Shown: piece by piece, positions 11,487-24,489 of the stretch
Layout: each line of letters opens with the position of its first letter
Position numbering within the stretch: position 1 is the stretch's first letter
NCBI GenBank assembly: GCA_030549205.1
Contig: JAUKTV010000016.1
Coordinates: forward strand, 434,001 to 498,000
Direction: 5' to 3'
Source of the DNA: Apiosordaria backusii
Lineage: Eukaryota; Ascomycota; Sordariomycetes; Sordariales; Lasiosphaeriaceae
DNA: 64,000 nucleotides
Translations under genes and position numbers: made by a program
The notes under the pieces: generated by a model
Told to the model about the DNA's origin: nothing
The model's database searches: none
What the model saw: the letters and a program-made list of their open reading frames with translations, nothing else

Positions 11487-13938
11487 AGTGAGAGAGGCTT
11501 CCAAGATGTCGGACTGGAAGAGAATGTCAATCACTTGAGGTTCGTTCCCTTCAAGCGGGAGCTTCAAAGTTAAAAAGAAAAGGGGTAAAAGCAGACTGCA
11601 AGAGGCAAAAGAGCCAAGGCAGGTCGGGCACGCTTACGTAGGTAGGTAGAGGTTAAGTCGACAAGATCAGCTCAGGCTTGAATTGGGCGTGGTGGGGTAG
11701 CTTGCTGCTCTGGCGTGTTTGGATGTCACTGTCTACCTAGCGGCGAAGCTATTGGCAGTCTAGATAATGGGGCGGATAGGTGGTGATGGTTATGTATGTA
11801 TATAGTGGGCTGGAACGGCGGGGAGTACAGGATCAGAACCCCACACAGGAAGAGTTCCAAGACTGAGAAGAGATCAAAGAGAAGAGAACCAGACGAGAAG
11901 GAACTGGGCAGAGCTTTCCATATATCTTACCACTCCGTCACCAACCGGTGAGCCAAACTTAGCAGCAAAAGCTCCTGGAATCCTGATCCCGCCTTCCCTG
12001 GCACAGCGCCGTTCGCACTCCCATATCCATGCTCCTGTTGTGGATGGCACCCGACTGAGGAGAGGTCCTTGTGGATGAACTGCATCCCCTGCCCCATGCC
12101 CGCACCCACCACCTCCTCCACCTCCTCCTGCCTGCAGCTTTTCAATATGGAGAGCTTTCTGGCCGTTTCCTTGCTCGGGCGTTTTCGATGGTGATTGGCT
12201 TCTCTGGTACTTTGGTCCTCCGCATCTCCTGCAACTCAGCCAAGTCACGACTTGGGCCCCGTGTATTCAGTCGGTGTTTTGCATGGTCGTTGACACGAGG
12301 CACGATGTCATTGTGCTGCTGCGTCCAGGCCGAGACGCTGCTCGGATGCGGGACGCGGGGTAAGGTGGTCAGGCAAGCCGAAACCCAACATTCTTTCCAT
12401 CTGGCGGATTCTCGCGAACTCGGAAGTGGCGTGCTCTGATGTTCGAGGCGGAGCTGTTTGCAATTGCTTGAAGTGCCGCCAGTTGTTGAGGCGCGGGACT
12501 GCGACGCGGCTGCTGCAATGATCGATTGGGCTCAAAATTCCCGCCATGCCCAAAACTGTATAGCACCATTCTTTATATGTAAGAGTGGTAGGATTGGGTT
12601 ATCCTCATATCCCACTGTTTGACAAGGCAGATCGAGATCGTGAGGCCATCATGTTAGGCATTTGCTTCCTTAACCAACGGAAACGACGCCAAGCATCACC
12701 AACACACCGAGCCCGCAGTCTACAGCCCAACTCGACTCCACCCCGAACCCACATAACGGCCCGGCTGGACGTGTGGCATCATCGATGTCTTATTCGTCGA
12801 GCCGACAGACTGAGTGCAACTTTGTCTACAGTCGACTTGACTCTCTGCAAGTAGGTAAATAAGAGATCTCATAATCAATTTGATAAGGTGCTGTTGGGTA
12901 GGCACCCTCTTTCGTACCTGAACACCACTCTCACCAATCTGATAACAGGTTTGTTACCTACTGGAGCTCGACAAAAGATGGTTAGCCTCTCTGTTCAGCA
13001 GCTGTCAGAAGACTTGAAACACAAAGCATGGTAGGCAGGCTAGGAACCTTTTCCTACAAAGAAAGAAACAAGCAGAAGGTGTTTCAACCACGCGGCACGG
13101 CACGGTATCGGGAAACCGAACGGCAGGTAACGCGAGGATGTCTTTGAGCACATCGGAACAAAACATCGCGGCTCGGGACAGCAACAGGGGATCTGCCATG
13201 CCTTTCCATCCTGTCTTGATCTGCGGAACCATCAGAAAGTGACTCCAGTGATCATATGCATGTAGGATAGATTTCGTACTCCATCTCGTGGCACAGAGGG
13301 GGGAAAATGAGGTTTGGAAATCTAAGATCATTTATTTACTTGGTATGGATAGACAGGGGGACAAGACTAGTAAGGGATAGTTGGATGAGGGCACAGGTCG
13401 TCTCAGACGCCCTTTCATCACCCCTCCTTTTTCACTGTCAGATCTTCAGGGCCTGTTTCCTCCTCCTGGTAGCCCTGTACTCTTGCCTATTTTCCATCTG
13501 TCCATCCCTCGCTCTTGCTCCGGAATCGGAAAAATAAAATAAATAAAAACAGAACGTTGCTCAAAAATAAGATTCGTCGTTTTGCCCATGGCCTTGAACG
13601 CCGTGTTATGCAGAGGAAAGCCACCAGGCTAAAGTTATGGTATGTGATGTGTTATGGAAGTTGTTCAGCGTCCGGTAGGTTATGTGGGGGTGTTTGCAGA
13701 TTACAATAGTCCTGCAGCAAGATTTCCTGGTAGAGAGGAATCTAGACATTATTAATCAATGAGGGAGGGATTCGAGTGTCGCTTTTTGCTGACTTTTCTC
13801 GGATCAAATCGTGCCTGGGTAGGATGGGCGGATGAGGTATTCGAGGTTCGGCGGTTGCCGAAAGCAGTGGTTCTGCTTATATTCCCACAATCGTATGGAT
13901 AGTCCACCTCCAACTCTGGAGGAGGTATGGAGCGGTGT
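11487..13938. other. Intergenic: GPH1 promoter side and G-alpha 3' flank
   Basis: Both flanking genes are on the minus strand. The stretch has a CTC/TCC-rich tract near 12105-12132 and no convincing gene. Short open frames on both strands lack recognisable motifs. Confidence 0.5.
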
Positions 13939-15296
13939 CTATAGAATACCGGAATCCTTCAGGGCGTTGTTCAAGATCGTTTCCTTGACCGCAGCAAAGA
14001 CGAGACGGATGTTGCTAGTATCTGTCGCTTGTGTCAAGCTGTTCGATCGTCAGCATACCAGGACAGAAAAATAACAGAACAATGAGGAACCTACTGAGGA
14101 TAGAGATTTAGATGCGCCCTGTTCACTTGGTTGAATCTCCAGAGGAGATACTTGGCCGCCTTGTTGACATCATTGCCACCCGAGTAATCTGGGAAGTAGT
14201 TGCTGAGTGGAGATCGGCCCAATTTCTGCTTGAAGATATCGACCTTGTTCAGGAACAAGATGATACTCGTCCGCATGAACCACCGCGAGTTTACTACCGA
14301 GTCAAAAAGTAATAGTGACTCCATCATACGGTTCTGCAAACTCAAGTTAGCACTACAGACACGACTGAAGCGGCGGCGAATCACATACCTGACTGCTCTC
14401 TTCTAGCAAAACCTGATCGTACTCGCTCAGGGCAACACAGAAGATGATGGACGTGACGTTCTCAAAGCAGTGAATCCACTTTTTTCGTTCACTGCGTTGA
14501 CCACCCACATCGAACATGCTGGGAACTGTTAGTCTTGCTCGAGACAAAATTGACAGCAGAGAAACTCACTGGATGCTCAGTTGGCCCATCTTGAACCTCG
14601 TCTCGTAGATACCTGTGGTCTTTGTTCTCGCCCGAAGCACATCCATCTCGTTGGGGATGTACTCCTTGTTCGCAATTCTCGCAGCCTCGTCAAAAAAGCT
14701 GCCAGTAATGTTAAAACCTAACCCCGCGTTGCTTGATTCAGACGGAAGAAACTCACTATTCGGCAGAATCCATCAAATAGAACTCTGTTTGCCTTTCCAT
14801 CAGCTGCTCCTTGGCCGGGTCCTTCCATAATGACTGAATCGCCACGCTGACCTTTGGGTCAATGGTCTGTGGGTTGGTATCGAGGGAGTAGTCGATCAGA
14901 AAGTCGAGGTAGCGCTTGTTCTCGTCGCGCACCGGGTCGATGTCGAACTGGCGCATGGCATTGGCGACCGATTTGGCGCATTCTAGCAGGTTTTTGAACA
15001 CGGTGGGTCTGTAGTTCTTGAGCTCTTCATGTGAGTAGCCTTTCAGATGGATGATCTTCATCTGTTTCACAATCGTCGACTTGCCACTCTCACCGGAGCC
15101 TGTGTCACAAGTGGTTAGCAGAAGAGAAATTGTGGCTTCGCAGCTCGCATAGCGAAGCAGGAATTAACGTACCCAGCAGCAAAATCTTGCATTCTCGGCG
15201 CAGCCGTTTTGAAGCCTCCTCGAGATCTCTGTCAATCTTGTTACTCCTCTTCCGTTGCTCCGACTCCTCCCCGCTCGTGCTCATGCACGACCCCAT
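13939..15296 (-). CDS. gna-3: Heterotrimeric G-protein alpha subunit, group III (GNA-3 type)
   Basis: Six exons on the minus strand: 15296-15173, 15099-14757, 14698-14570, 14518-14389, 14333-14095 and 14038-13939. Together they give 1065 nt and 354 aa, normal for a G-alpha. The N-terminus MGSCMS carries the glycine for N-myristoylation and a nearby cysteine suited to palmitoylation. GTPase motifs are the P-loop GSGESGKS (about 42-49), switch I RTKTTG, switch II DVGGQRSERKKW, FLNKVD and, in the last motif, TQATD where many G-alphas have TCATD. The C-terminus KDSGIL is that of the fungal group III subunits (Neurospora GNA-3), not the group I type ending. Group III subunits act upstream of adenylate cyclase and cAMP/PKA in growth, conidiation and nutrient sensing. 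The subgroup assignment rests on the N- and C-terminal sequences. Confidence 0.95.
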
Positions 15297-18200
15297 TGTC
15301 ACCATTAACCCCCGGGGACTATCGTTGCGAATGCTGGACGAGGTTGTGGGCGACAATCTACTGAGGGTTGAGGGACTGGCCGCAGCGGTGTCGGGGGCAG
15401 CGGCTGAGGGGCCGCGACGGCGAGTTGCTGCCGCTGGCGACGTGAGCGCTCGCTTATTCTTGGATTTTCCCTAGAAACCCATAGAGCGCGGGCGGTGGTT
15501 GGCAGGTTGGGATGCTGGCGGAGTGCCCGGCGACGGATTGGTGGTGTCAGTAGGTGCGAGCGAGATTTCGGAATGGCGGGATCCCGTGCAGAGAAGCGTC
15601 TCTGTTGGGTTGCCTTGTGCAGGTCGGAGAAGTGCCTTGGCCGGGCGGAGAGAGGTGGCCTTGGATCCCGATTGAGAGACTTGAGGAGGTAGCGATGCAA
15701 CAACACAAAGACCCGCCTCGGGCCCCCTCCCCAACTTTTTGTATGGGGTCTCGATGGAGCCTCGAAGCTCAAGAAACTCGAGGGTCTGATTCGCCGACAA
15801 GGTCCGGCTGGCGATGAATGCGAATTGATGCTGTTTGGGACGAGGATTTCAGCTTCAGACCGACTGCGAACCGCCGTGTCGCTCTTTCCCTTGTTGTTTT
15901 GTTTTGCTTTCAGTCGGGGGCGCTGTCAAACCGTTGACCGTTGCGGGAGACTAAGCCGTCACTTGCACTTTCTTGTCAAGTACCTATTACGTGTGACGGG
16001 TTTGAGTGGCTGTGGTGGGGACAGGTCGAGGCTCAATAACAACCGGCGATACTAGGCCAGATTTCTCGCGGTTTTGTCGACAATCGCCTGAGGGTGGTGT
16101 GAATTGGCGACTTGGTGAATGGATAAAAGGAAAATTAGAATGCAAGCACCTGGAAATGGAAGTAGCTGGCAGAGGATGACCAGGACGGGAGCACGGAGCA
16201 CAGACGGGGAGCCTGGTGGAACTGGACGGGAGTTTTTGCTCGCCCTCTCTCGCTTCGTCACGCTGGCGCATCTTACGGCACTGCAGCCCAGGCGGCAGCT
16301 CCCCAGGGCAATTAGACAGCGCCTGGGGGGAAATAGGTATGCGGTGGGCCTTTCTGACAGGGCCAAACATGAGATACCTCTAGATGCGACACTTGCGCTG
16401 TGAGAAGGAGGTATCGAGCCTCGATGTTCCAGGGGACGACGCATTGGCCACCGTCTCTTCTCTCCACCAGGCTGATGATGGGAACGGGTCTTGCTGGTAA
16501 CGCAGATCTGGCCCCACAGAATCACGAAATGGATATGCCGTGACAAGTGGGCGCCAGATCCGGCACAGAAGCTCCAGCTCAGCGTGCCACCCTACAGGGT
16601 TGTGAACACCACGTCCTTTTGGACATGTCGAGACGGGAGGTCCATACTTCCACAACCTGGGAGTGTGTGTCCCAACCCATCCTCCACCGCAACGAAGCTA
16701 TCAACGGGTACGCCGTCCAGAAATAGCTCGATAGAGACTGGCACCATGATGGATGCAAGTGCTTCTTAGTGCACTGCCAAGGCGCTGTTCTACGCCCATT
16801 TCAACATCCCTCACAGTCCGCTCCTTCCATTTGCAGTTTTCAGACATTTTGATTTCCAAACGTGCAGGGATCATAGATTAGATTGCCCGCTCACTCTTCA
16901 CCGGCTCTCTGCATTATTTCAAGTTGCATTGCCGTGGCATTATCATTACCCTGTATTTCCAGTCCGTCCTTCGTGTTCGCTCTTTTGGCCTTGCTGTCAA
17001 CGAATGCGTTTGTCTGCTGCCGTGGAGAATGGGACAGCGACAATGACGACAGCGATAATAACGACAGCGACAAAGGAGTTGGAAGAATAAAGATCTGAGC
17101 CGATCAGCGTTCTCGGGAAGGCAAACACGTGGTCCCCCTCGCCGGCATCTCAGCACTCACCTCCACTCACCAAGCTCGGCCCTCTCGATACACAGTACGG
17201 ATGTCAGCCACGGGAACCTCGCCCCGGCGCCACCAGCCATGACTTACCCGACGGCACCGATTTCTTCGTCAGGAACCGTCTTCTTTCAACTGCTACACTC
17301 GTCGCCCTTTTATCGCGAAATTCGACTGTTGAGACTCGTTCCCCGGATCGTCTATCGTGCGGTGAACTGTTGTGGAGATCAGGGAGTGCTTTTTTTGCAT
17401 GGTGTCTCAGACTTCCCCATTGTGCTCTTCCCCCTTTACGACGTCTCACTCCACAGCCAATCCAGGGATGAATCGCAAGATCCCAACTCCCACGTGTTGT
17501 TCCTTTTCCGCAGCCTTCCCGTGCCCCGGAAAATCCATTGTTCGGAGCTCTCGGACGACAAGACTTCCAAAGCAGGACAACATGCAGGGGAAAGACAACA
17601 AAACGGTTTCTGCATTCTTTAATGTTTCTTGCACCACTGACGCAAGGAAGCTGCGCCTCAGATTGGCTCAAGACTGAATTGGCCATCGCGCTAGCTAACG
17701 GGTGGCTTTCCACTGCTAAATGCAGACACCGATGCCGAGAATCATAATGCAACCTGGTTGGCGCGCAGCTTACGATCGCGAACCAGATTCACGCTTCTTG
17801 ACTTTTGATGTTGCTGAAATGCTGGACGATATGACCAGCGCATAAGGCAGAAAACCCTACAACCCCTACGGCGCAGCAGGAGGAGCATGCGCTCAGCTTG
17901 AAACACGACACCTCTCTTTTCACTCATTTGTCGTTCACCGCTGAACTGACTGATCTCAACAGGTGTGGGATGCCGCTGCGCCCTCATGCATCGGTCCGGT
18001 TGCGTTGGACGCCACAGCCTTCCCACCAAGGTTAAAGGGAACAAAGGCCGGCACCGGGAGTGACGCGAATGATCCAATCGGCAGCAATCCCCCGTAACGT
18101 TGTAAGCCCTTGCCGCAAACCTGCACACCTCGATCGAGCAATTGCACCAATGAGATTCGAGGCACAGAGCCAGGAGTCGAGTGGGCGCAAGAGAGCAATG

Positions 18201-18879
18201 TCTCATAGGGTTGCTTTCTTTTTTGCAAGTCGAATCGCAAGCTATGCGCTGTCTAGGAGGTGCATAAATAAGCAGGATTATACAGGCATACCGGTGAGTG
18301 AAGGAATATATTTGAAAAAGGGGCAAAGAAAGGGGCTGCAGCGTTGGCTGACCACCGAGTATCGGCGACAAAATATGACGATAAGGCTGCTGGGAAGTTC
18401 GGCCGGCGATACACCTGTCCTCGATCTGCATCAGCAGTCTTGAATCCACATATAGAGCAGGTATACATTTGGGCAACGTCACGCTTGTATGTGTAGTGCG
18501 TTGCCAGCTGTTCCCGTCTTCAATTGGATGGCCATATTGTCTATGTTTCCATGTTGGATGCGCCTTGAAATAACGACATGTAGCGCTCTATATCCACATT
18601 ATGAGTAAGACATAATTCAGTGACCGTCTTCTAACTTCATAACACACCTCACCGCAAAGACCCAGAAGAGGAGTTACTCAATTTGGTATGCCTTGAATAC
18701 TTGATAAATTGATTATCGCTCACAAACCTACCCTGACCGTCCATCCACTACCGCCAACCATCCCATAAAAACCTGGACATGAACCCGCTGACCACTCCGA
18801 CAAAATTAAGAACCCAACAGCCTTTTCCGTGTAGAAAAAAAAAAAAAGAAGAAGCTACAGCCCCAGAAGCCGCAGCAAT
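15297..18879. other. Intergenic: G-alpha promoter side and ARP9 3' flank
   Basis: 3.6 kb without a supported gene. The longest open frame (17742-18482, minus, 246 codons) opens with GTG and has no recognisable domain. The size is compatible with a long regulatory region for the G-alpha gene. Confidence 0.5.
17033..17075. repeat. Short degenerate GACAGCGAY repeat
   Basis: GACAGCGA recurs three times within about 45 bases (near 17033, 17048 and 17063), spaced by about 15 bases with AAT-containing spacers. It looks like a small minisatellite. No function is visible. Confidence 0.55.
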
Positions 18880-20949
18880 CTAGGTAAGCATCGAATGAGA
18901 TCTGATCCCCTTCGGCCCCAGCTCACTATTTCATTTTGTTAGCAATCACACTCATCGTCAATCTCACCACCGAGGGGAAAAAAAAGAGAGAACTCACTTG
19001 TAGTCAACCCTGCTGAAACTCATACTCCTTTGTGCCTCCAGCCCAGCCGCGTCCAAGTTGTGAATGCAAAACGCCAGCCTCGCCGCGACTTGCGCACCCA
19101 GGAACATCGCCTCCTCGAACCCGTTCTTGGTCCACTCAGCCAAATACGTCGGCAGCGTAGCAAGCTTGATGGTGGTGGGCGTCTGGCTGTGGAAGTGGTG
19201 GCTTGTCTGTGGCTGACCATCCGCACCGATAAGCTGCCCCTGAGGGCCGCCGGGTACGCCCAGGCTGGCCGCTGTGGTGGCGGCTTGAAGCAGCGGGTTC
19301 ACACTGCTGCTTGTGGGGAGCTGACCGGTGAAGGAACCTGTAGGGGTCTGCGAGCCAGTTCCAGAGGGCGTGCCAATGTTAGATGGCAGCTCAGAGGTGA
19401 AAATGGTGGCAGATGATGGGGAGATCAAGTGGCGGGCTTGAAGGGTTTGCATGATGTTGTCCTTCAGGCCACGGATGCGCGCGCCGTTGCCGACAAAGAC
19501 CACGTTCTCCCAGCATCCGGGGCGCATGTACATCTCGTCGATGCCCTGTACGGTGTGGTAGATGGTGGTGACGATGCGGTCGATTTCCTTGCGGTCGGCG
19601 AACAGGAAGCGCTCTGGGCCCACTTCAATGTCACGACGGACCCGGCGGGAGACGCGCTCTGTGGCTGAAGGGGCGGTGGATTCGGGGGCAGAAGCAGTTG
19701 CTGGAGGAGCGCCAGAATCGGTCATGTCGACATCCTTGGGGGCTCCGTTCTCTTCTGGAGCAGGGACAGCGGGAGCTGGCGCTGCTGGGGGCGCAACAGG
19801 AACGTCCTCGGTGACCAACTCTTCGTAGTGAAAGATATTCCTGATCCGCTTCGAATTCGGTAGCCTGGTTCTGGCCGCCGCAGCAGCATCGGCCTCCTGC
19901 CCCTTGCCCTTTCTGCCAGCCTTCGCCTTCTCCGCCTTGAGCTTTTCTTGTTTCGCCAAAAACTCTCGGGTCTGACCGCTGACCACCAGACTGGCCACAT
20001 CAAGCACGCCTTCTTCATTGACCACCTTTTCCTCGCCATCCACTTCAAGGTCGTCATCAACGCCCACCGCAGTGGTGATAATCTTAGGTCCTCCCACAGG
20101 TGCAGCCGATGGTGCCGCCGTGCCGTTGCTGCCAGCTGTAGATCCCCCCTCTGTAGGCAGCTCCATAAGCTCCTCAGCCTCAGCAGCATAAGGCAGCACC
20201 TCACAAACCGGGCTCTTCTTCAATTGCTCTGCCATCTCACGATCGAACCCTTGATCCTTCAGTAGCTCCATCAACTTCTTGGTGAAGAACTCACCACCGC
20301 TAGCCCCTTGTTTCCTCTCTTCCTCGTCCTTTTCCAGGTCATTGATATTTTCCGGCCCAACATCATTGTGTCCCACCACCCTTCCTTCATACACGCAAGT
20401 AACATCGACCTTTTCGTAGCCCACATCCACCACCGTCATGTTTGGCCATTTGAGCCCATACTGCGTCGCCAACCCGCTGTGAAGCAGACACAGCGCCGGC
20501 GTCTTTGTCTTCTCAAACACATAGCGCGAGATCACCTCGCAGTCCGCCCTCGTCCACTGCGGACTCGCCATCAGCATGATCGGGGTATTGTGGTACGTCG
20601 TCGTCAAGGCCTGGTGGACGTGCTCCAGAAACGCCAGGAACGCCTCCATGTGCACAATGTGCCCTGCCTGAATGGGGTAGATGGCCCCTTCCACCGAGTC
20701 GACATCCTCCACCCATTCGTAGTCTTCTTCTCCTCCCTCTCCCTTGAGACCGGCCGTGGTCTTGGGCCGCTTGTATGTGTGGAAAGGTCTGAACTTGCCC
20801 TCCTCTTCCGGATCGGGGAACATGCGAGTCGGAAATCGGTGCTGTGGCGGCGTGAGCTCGTTGCATCCCATCTGGGCCAGTGTTGTTTGGGAGCCAGGGC
20901 AGATGATGAGGACCTGCTCCTCGCGCCATTTGCCTGTTGACCCAGACAT
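18880..20949 (-). CDS. ARP9: Actin-related protein Arp9 (SWI/SNF- and RSC-type remodeler subunit)
   Basis: Two exons on the minus strand, 20949-18998 and 18925-18880, encode 665 aa. Arp9 pairs with Arp7 in yeast SWI/SNF and RSC remodelers. The start EEQVLIICPGSQTTLAQMG matches the beginning of yeast Arp9. Actin-fold pieces follow: LMASPQWTRADCE, TPALCLLHSGLATQYGL, TVVDVGYEKVDVTCVYEG and NVVFVGNGARIRGLKDNI. Long Ala/Pro/Glu-rich insertions interrupt the fold between about residues 270 and 450. The first exon runs into a stop at 18994, but a GTGAGT donor sits just before it. Splicing to the AG before 18925 yields a C-terminus VDYNELGPKGI that matches the actin ending EYDESGP. I therefore prefer the two-exon model. 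Confidence 0.92.
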
Positions 20950-22085
20950 TGCGTATTACTTCCTCCTCTCAATTAGATCCGGCTCGCAACGTTGTATCCC
21001 GTCTTCTTACTTGACCAGCAACTAGGCTACTTGGGGCGCGGTCTGCACTTGCGCCACTCGAGGGTGATGGATAGACCAAAATCGCCACCTCAATGCAAGA
21101 TGCAAGGCAGTCGGTCGGAAAGATGCAAACAAACGGACTCGGATGGCACGATCGAATGGCGAAAATCGAATTGGCGGTTTGTCGCAAATGATATTCAATG
21201 CGCCCTGTGGGTCGATACGTTGTAGATATTTCGATGCGCCAAAAATCAAAGCTTCGCGCTGCACTGCGATTTGTGTTGCTGGAGCTGGAGCTTCAAAGTG
21301 GACGAAAGCGCGGCTGCGGGACACAGAAGCGCGTCGTCGTGTGGGAGAGCTCCTGAAATTTTGGGTGGCATCCCAGCTGGCTGGAGGGGGGTGATTATGT
21401 AAGCCACTTTCTTGCAGCGACCAGCAGCCCCTGAATCGGTGCATTGGTCAACAATTGCCCCTAAGCAAGAGAATCAACTTTACACCATCCCAGAAGGTTC
21501 TGTAGCACTGTATTTGACATGTACGAATAGCTGTGTACCTGAACTGTAGCCATGCATTAAACAAGAAGATTATATCATAAACAGGTATACAATTGATTAG
21601 TATATCAAAACAACTTCGTTTCCATTTTGAAAGCCTACTGGAATCGTTCGTCATTATGCCTTCTCGACCCGTTCGGCCCGTGGGCCCCAAGGCCACAAGA
21701 CTAACATAAACATTACTCTACTACAGAGATTCAAGATATATCACGATCAACGAGTCCGCCAGTCTGCCCATCAAACTGTCCCCTGCAATGAACCTATGAT
21801 CTTCTCCTCCAAACGCCCAAAGGTGGAGGTGCGAAATCCGCGCAACCGAGTCCAGTCCAGCCCAAGCCCAATGAAAAAACACCCAATCATGAAGGTATCT
21901 ACCAGTGCAAACAAAAACCCATCTACCATGCCTATCCCGCTCCTATCCCGCTCATATCCCCCAAAGCGTGGTCCGGACCCTGCCTATTGAACAAGAAAAG
22001 AAAGGATGCATATACTATGACATTAACAGGCCCAACCCCATCTTATGTTTCTCTTCAACCCATCAGGTGCCATATCGTCATTCGC
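20950..22085. other. Intergenic: ARP9 upstream region and SYLF gene 3' flank
   Basis: Both neighbours are on the minus strand. The 1.1 kb has no convincing coding frame. The half nearer 22085 is moderately AT-rich and probably contains the 3' UTR and polyadenylation region of the SYLF gene. Confidence 0.5.
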
Positions 22086-24489
22086 TTAAGAAAGAGCCAC
22101 CGAGCTTCCCTCTGTGCTACCGGTGGGTGAAACTATCCGTAGAGCTTTCGCTCCGTTCACTGCCTTGGTCTCTTCCTGAGGGTTCTCGGTCGCACTCAAA
22201 AACTCATTTTCGGTTAGAGGAGTCCGTGGTTCTCTTTCACTGTCCTCCTCTGCCGACGAGGGCAGTTCAAGGTTCTGCGGTACTGGTGGAACCTGATTGC
22301 TTTCAGAACTCTTCCTTTGCTCCATGTTAGTCTGGACTGCAATGGCAGTGCTGACCGACGACGAGTTTTTCTGGTGACGAGGACTGTTGGGGCCCGAGTC
22401 GACCTTGGGAGGAGTTTGGGGTTGCTCCTGACCACTGGTTGAGATGGCTTCATCGATGGAGACATCGACCGCAGGCTCCACATCCTCGGCGCGGGACGAA
22501 ATGGAGAGAAATGAGTTCCGGACGGGGCTTCGAAGCGACGACACATCACCGTACTCAGTCTTGCTACCGCGAGACACGCGAGCTGGGCTCCGGGCGGGAA
22601 GTGGGGGTGGGACCCTCTTTGCAATGGTTACGACATTGGCACCCTTGGCTTGAATGACCTGGGTAACCTGTGATGTTCGAATCGATAAACGTGTGGGTTG
22701 CGCAGCGGCAGTAGCGACCTCACAGATGATAGGTTCCTCTTCGTCTTCCTCGTCTTCTTCATCGTCGGCATCTTCATCACGCTCGTTGTCAGCCTCCGGG
22801 AGGGAGTCGGTTGAAGTCGCAGGGCCAACACCACGATCAACAACCGTCGGCGTTTCCTTCTCAATCATAGCTGGCGTTTCCTTGACCGGCTCCACAGTCT
22901 TCTCTTCCTTCACCTCCTGGATGACTTCCATCTCTTTAAAGTCAGCAACCTGTGCTGGCGGCACCTCCGAGGACCGTTTCCTGAGCCGTTCGAGGAAGCT
23001 TGTATCAATCTTTGTGTAATCAACTTCCTCGGGTTCAACAACAGTAGGAAGCTTGTCCGACATGGCGTCTTTTCCGTCATCGCTATTGGCGCGGCTGAAG
23101 TTCGTCTCAGCCTGGCTCGTCACGTCTGTCTGGGTGTAGGCATCCGTCATGACAGTGGCCTGTGTCCTCGCTGACATGCAGCTTCCTCGATTGCTCCTAG
23201 AAACAAAGGTCTCCATGCTCTGGCGGCTAAACCTAGCAAAAACAGGGCTGGTTGGGCTTGGGTGGTATTCAAATTGCGTGCTGGTTGGTCGTAACTTGGA
23301 GCCGGCCTCTCGTATCTCGATGCCGGCCATCTCAAGGCCAATAACACCAAAAGGATCGGGGTCGTTGGCGTCAGGGATGCCAAAGGACAGATTGGAAGGT
23401 GTCGGTGGGGGCATTTTGGGGGTCTCAATGACCGCATCTCCCGGCGCCGGTTGCTGTGCTAACCACTCGAAAAGGGGCTTGTCAAAATCAGTCCGGCCCT
23501 CGGCTGCCTTGATAACCTCGAACAAAGGGCGCATTTCTGGTATGGTCTTTGGGATGTTGCCTGCAAGAATGTCCAGAACCGAAACATTGGAGCTGTAAAA
23601 CCTCTCGTTTTCATTCGCGCGCTCCGTGACCAGCGATCCGTCGAGTGCCACTGCCTGATGCTTCTGCCTTGCCTTCACGTACGTCAAGACGGTGTCGCCA
23701 ATTTCCTTCCACTTGATTTCCGGTTCCGGACCCTCCATGGCAGTCAACGGCCCCACGGCGAGGCTGACGTCGCCACCCAACATCAATCTCGAGCGGGTAA
23801 AAAGCTCCAGAGTTTGAACGCTGTTGATGACCAGAACGCAATCGTAGATATCGACACCAATCACGAAGCCCAGCTCCGCTGTGTGGAGTATTATTCCGGA
23901 CGGAGGTGACCATGTCCCGTCAGCTTTTCGGGCTGTGATGAGACCAGCGCCCCCAGAGCCCGACATCCAGAGGCCGGATCGCATGCACGAGAAGACAGCG
24001 AGACCGACAGCATTTTGTATTATTCGTGGCGGAATCTTCTTCGTGGTGTAGGTCTGTTGGTGTTGTGATGGTGGGTCTGCTGGTTGTGATTCTGCTGGTA
24101 TTGGTTGTGCTTCTGGGTATTGAAACCCATCAACTAGTTTCCCGTCAGCACAAATTGAATATGTACAATGCCATTGATCTGGAATGCGGCGTTGACCCAC
24201 AGCAGAATGATTTTAATATTCTAGCGGCCTTGTCGCATTCCTTGTCAAGCGTTGTTGGCCAGTATGTCTCGCGATCGAAGCGGGTAGGTGTCTTGCTCGC
24301 TGCCGACGATGTGCTGAGGCGGTTGGCGGGCACGACGATCTTTCCGGCCCATCCAAAAACTTTTCCAAGAGCGCCCGGCGCTGGCACCGGGGCGTCTGTC
24401 GTCGGTGTCGATGCGGTCGTCCAGGTGCTGCTGATGCTCGCTTGCCTCGGCCGTTCCCACGAGGGGAAAAAGGACGACACGCGCTGCAT
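22086..24489 (-). CDS. SYLF (Ysc84/SH3YL1-type) lipid-binding domain protein with long disordered tail
   Basis: Two exons on the minus strand, 24489-24201 and 24133-22086, give 778 aa. The 67-nt intron has a GTGGGT donor, a CTGAC branch site and a CTAG acceptor. The start ATG encodes MQRVSSFFPSWERPRQ. The SYLF domain covers roughly residues 80-330. It is recognisable from LDKECDKAARILKSFC before the intron, KKIPPRIIQNAVGLAVF, SGLWMSGSGGAGLITARKAD, WSPPSGIILHTAELGFVIG, CVLVINSVQTLELF and LGGDVSLAVGP. SYLF domains of this class bind phosphoinositides and, in Ysc84, actin at endocytic sites. Unlike Ysc84, no SH3 domain is visible. The remaining 450 residues are low-complexity, with a strongly acidic block (DDEEDEEDEEEP) and many Ser/Pro/Glu. 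Similar SH3-less proteins are common in filamentous fungi; the precise role is unknown. Confidence 0.9.

Noticed and set aside
17742..18482. 246-codon minus-strand open frame
   Set aside because: It starts with GTG and has erratic composition; no family is recognised.
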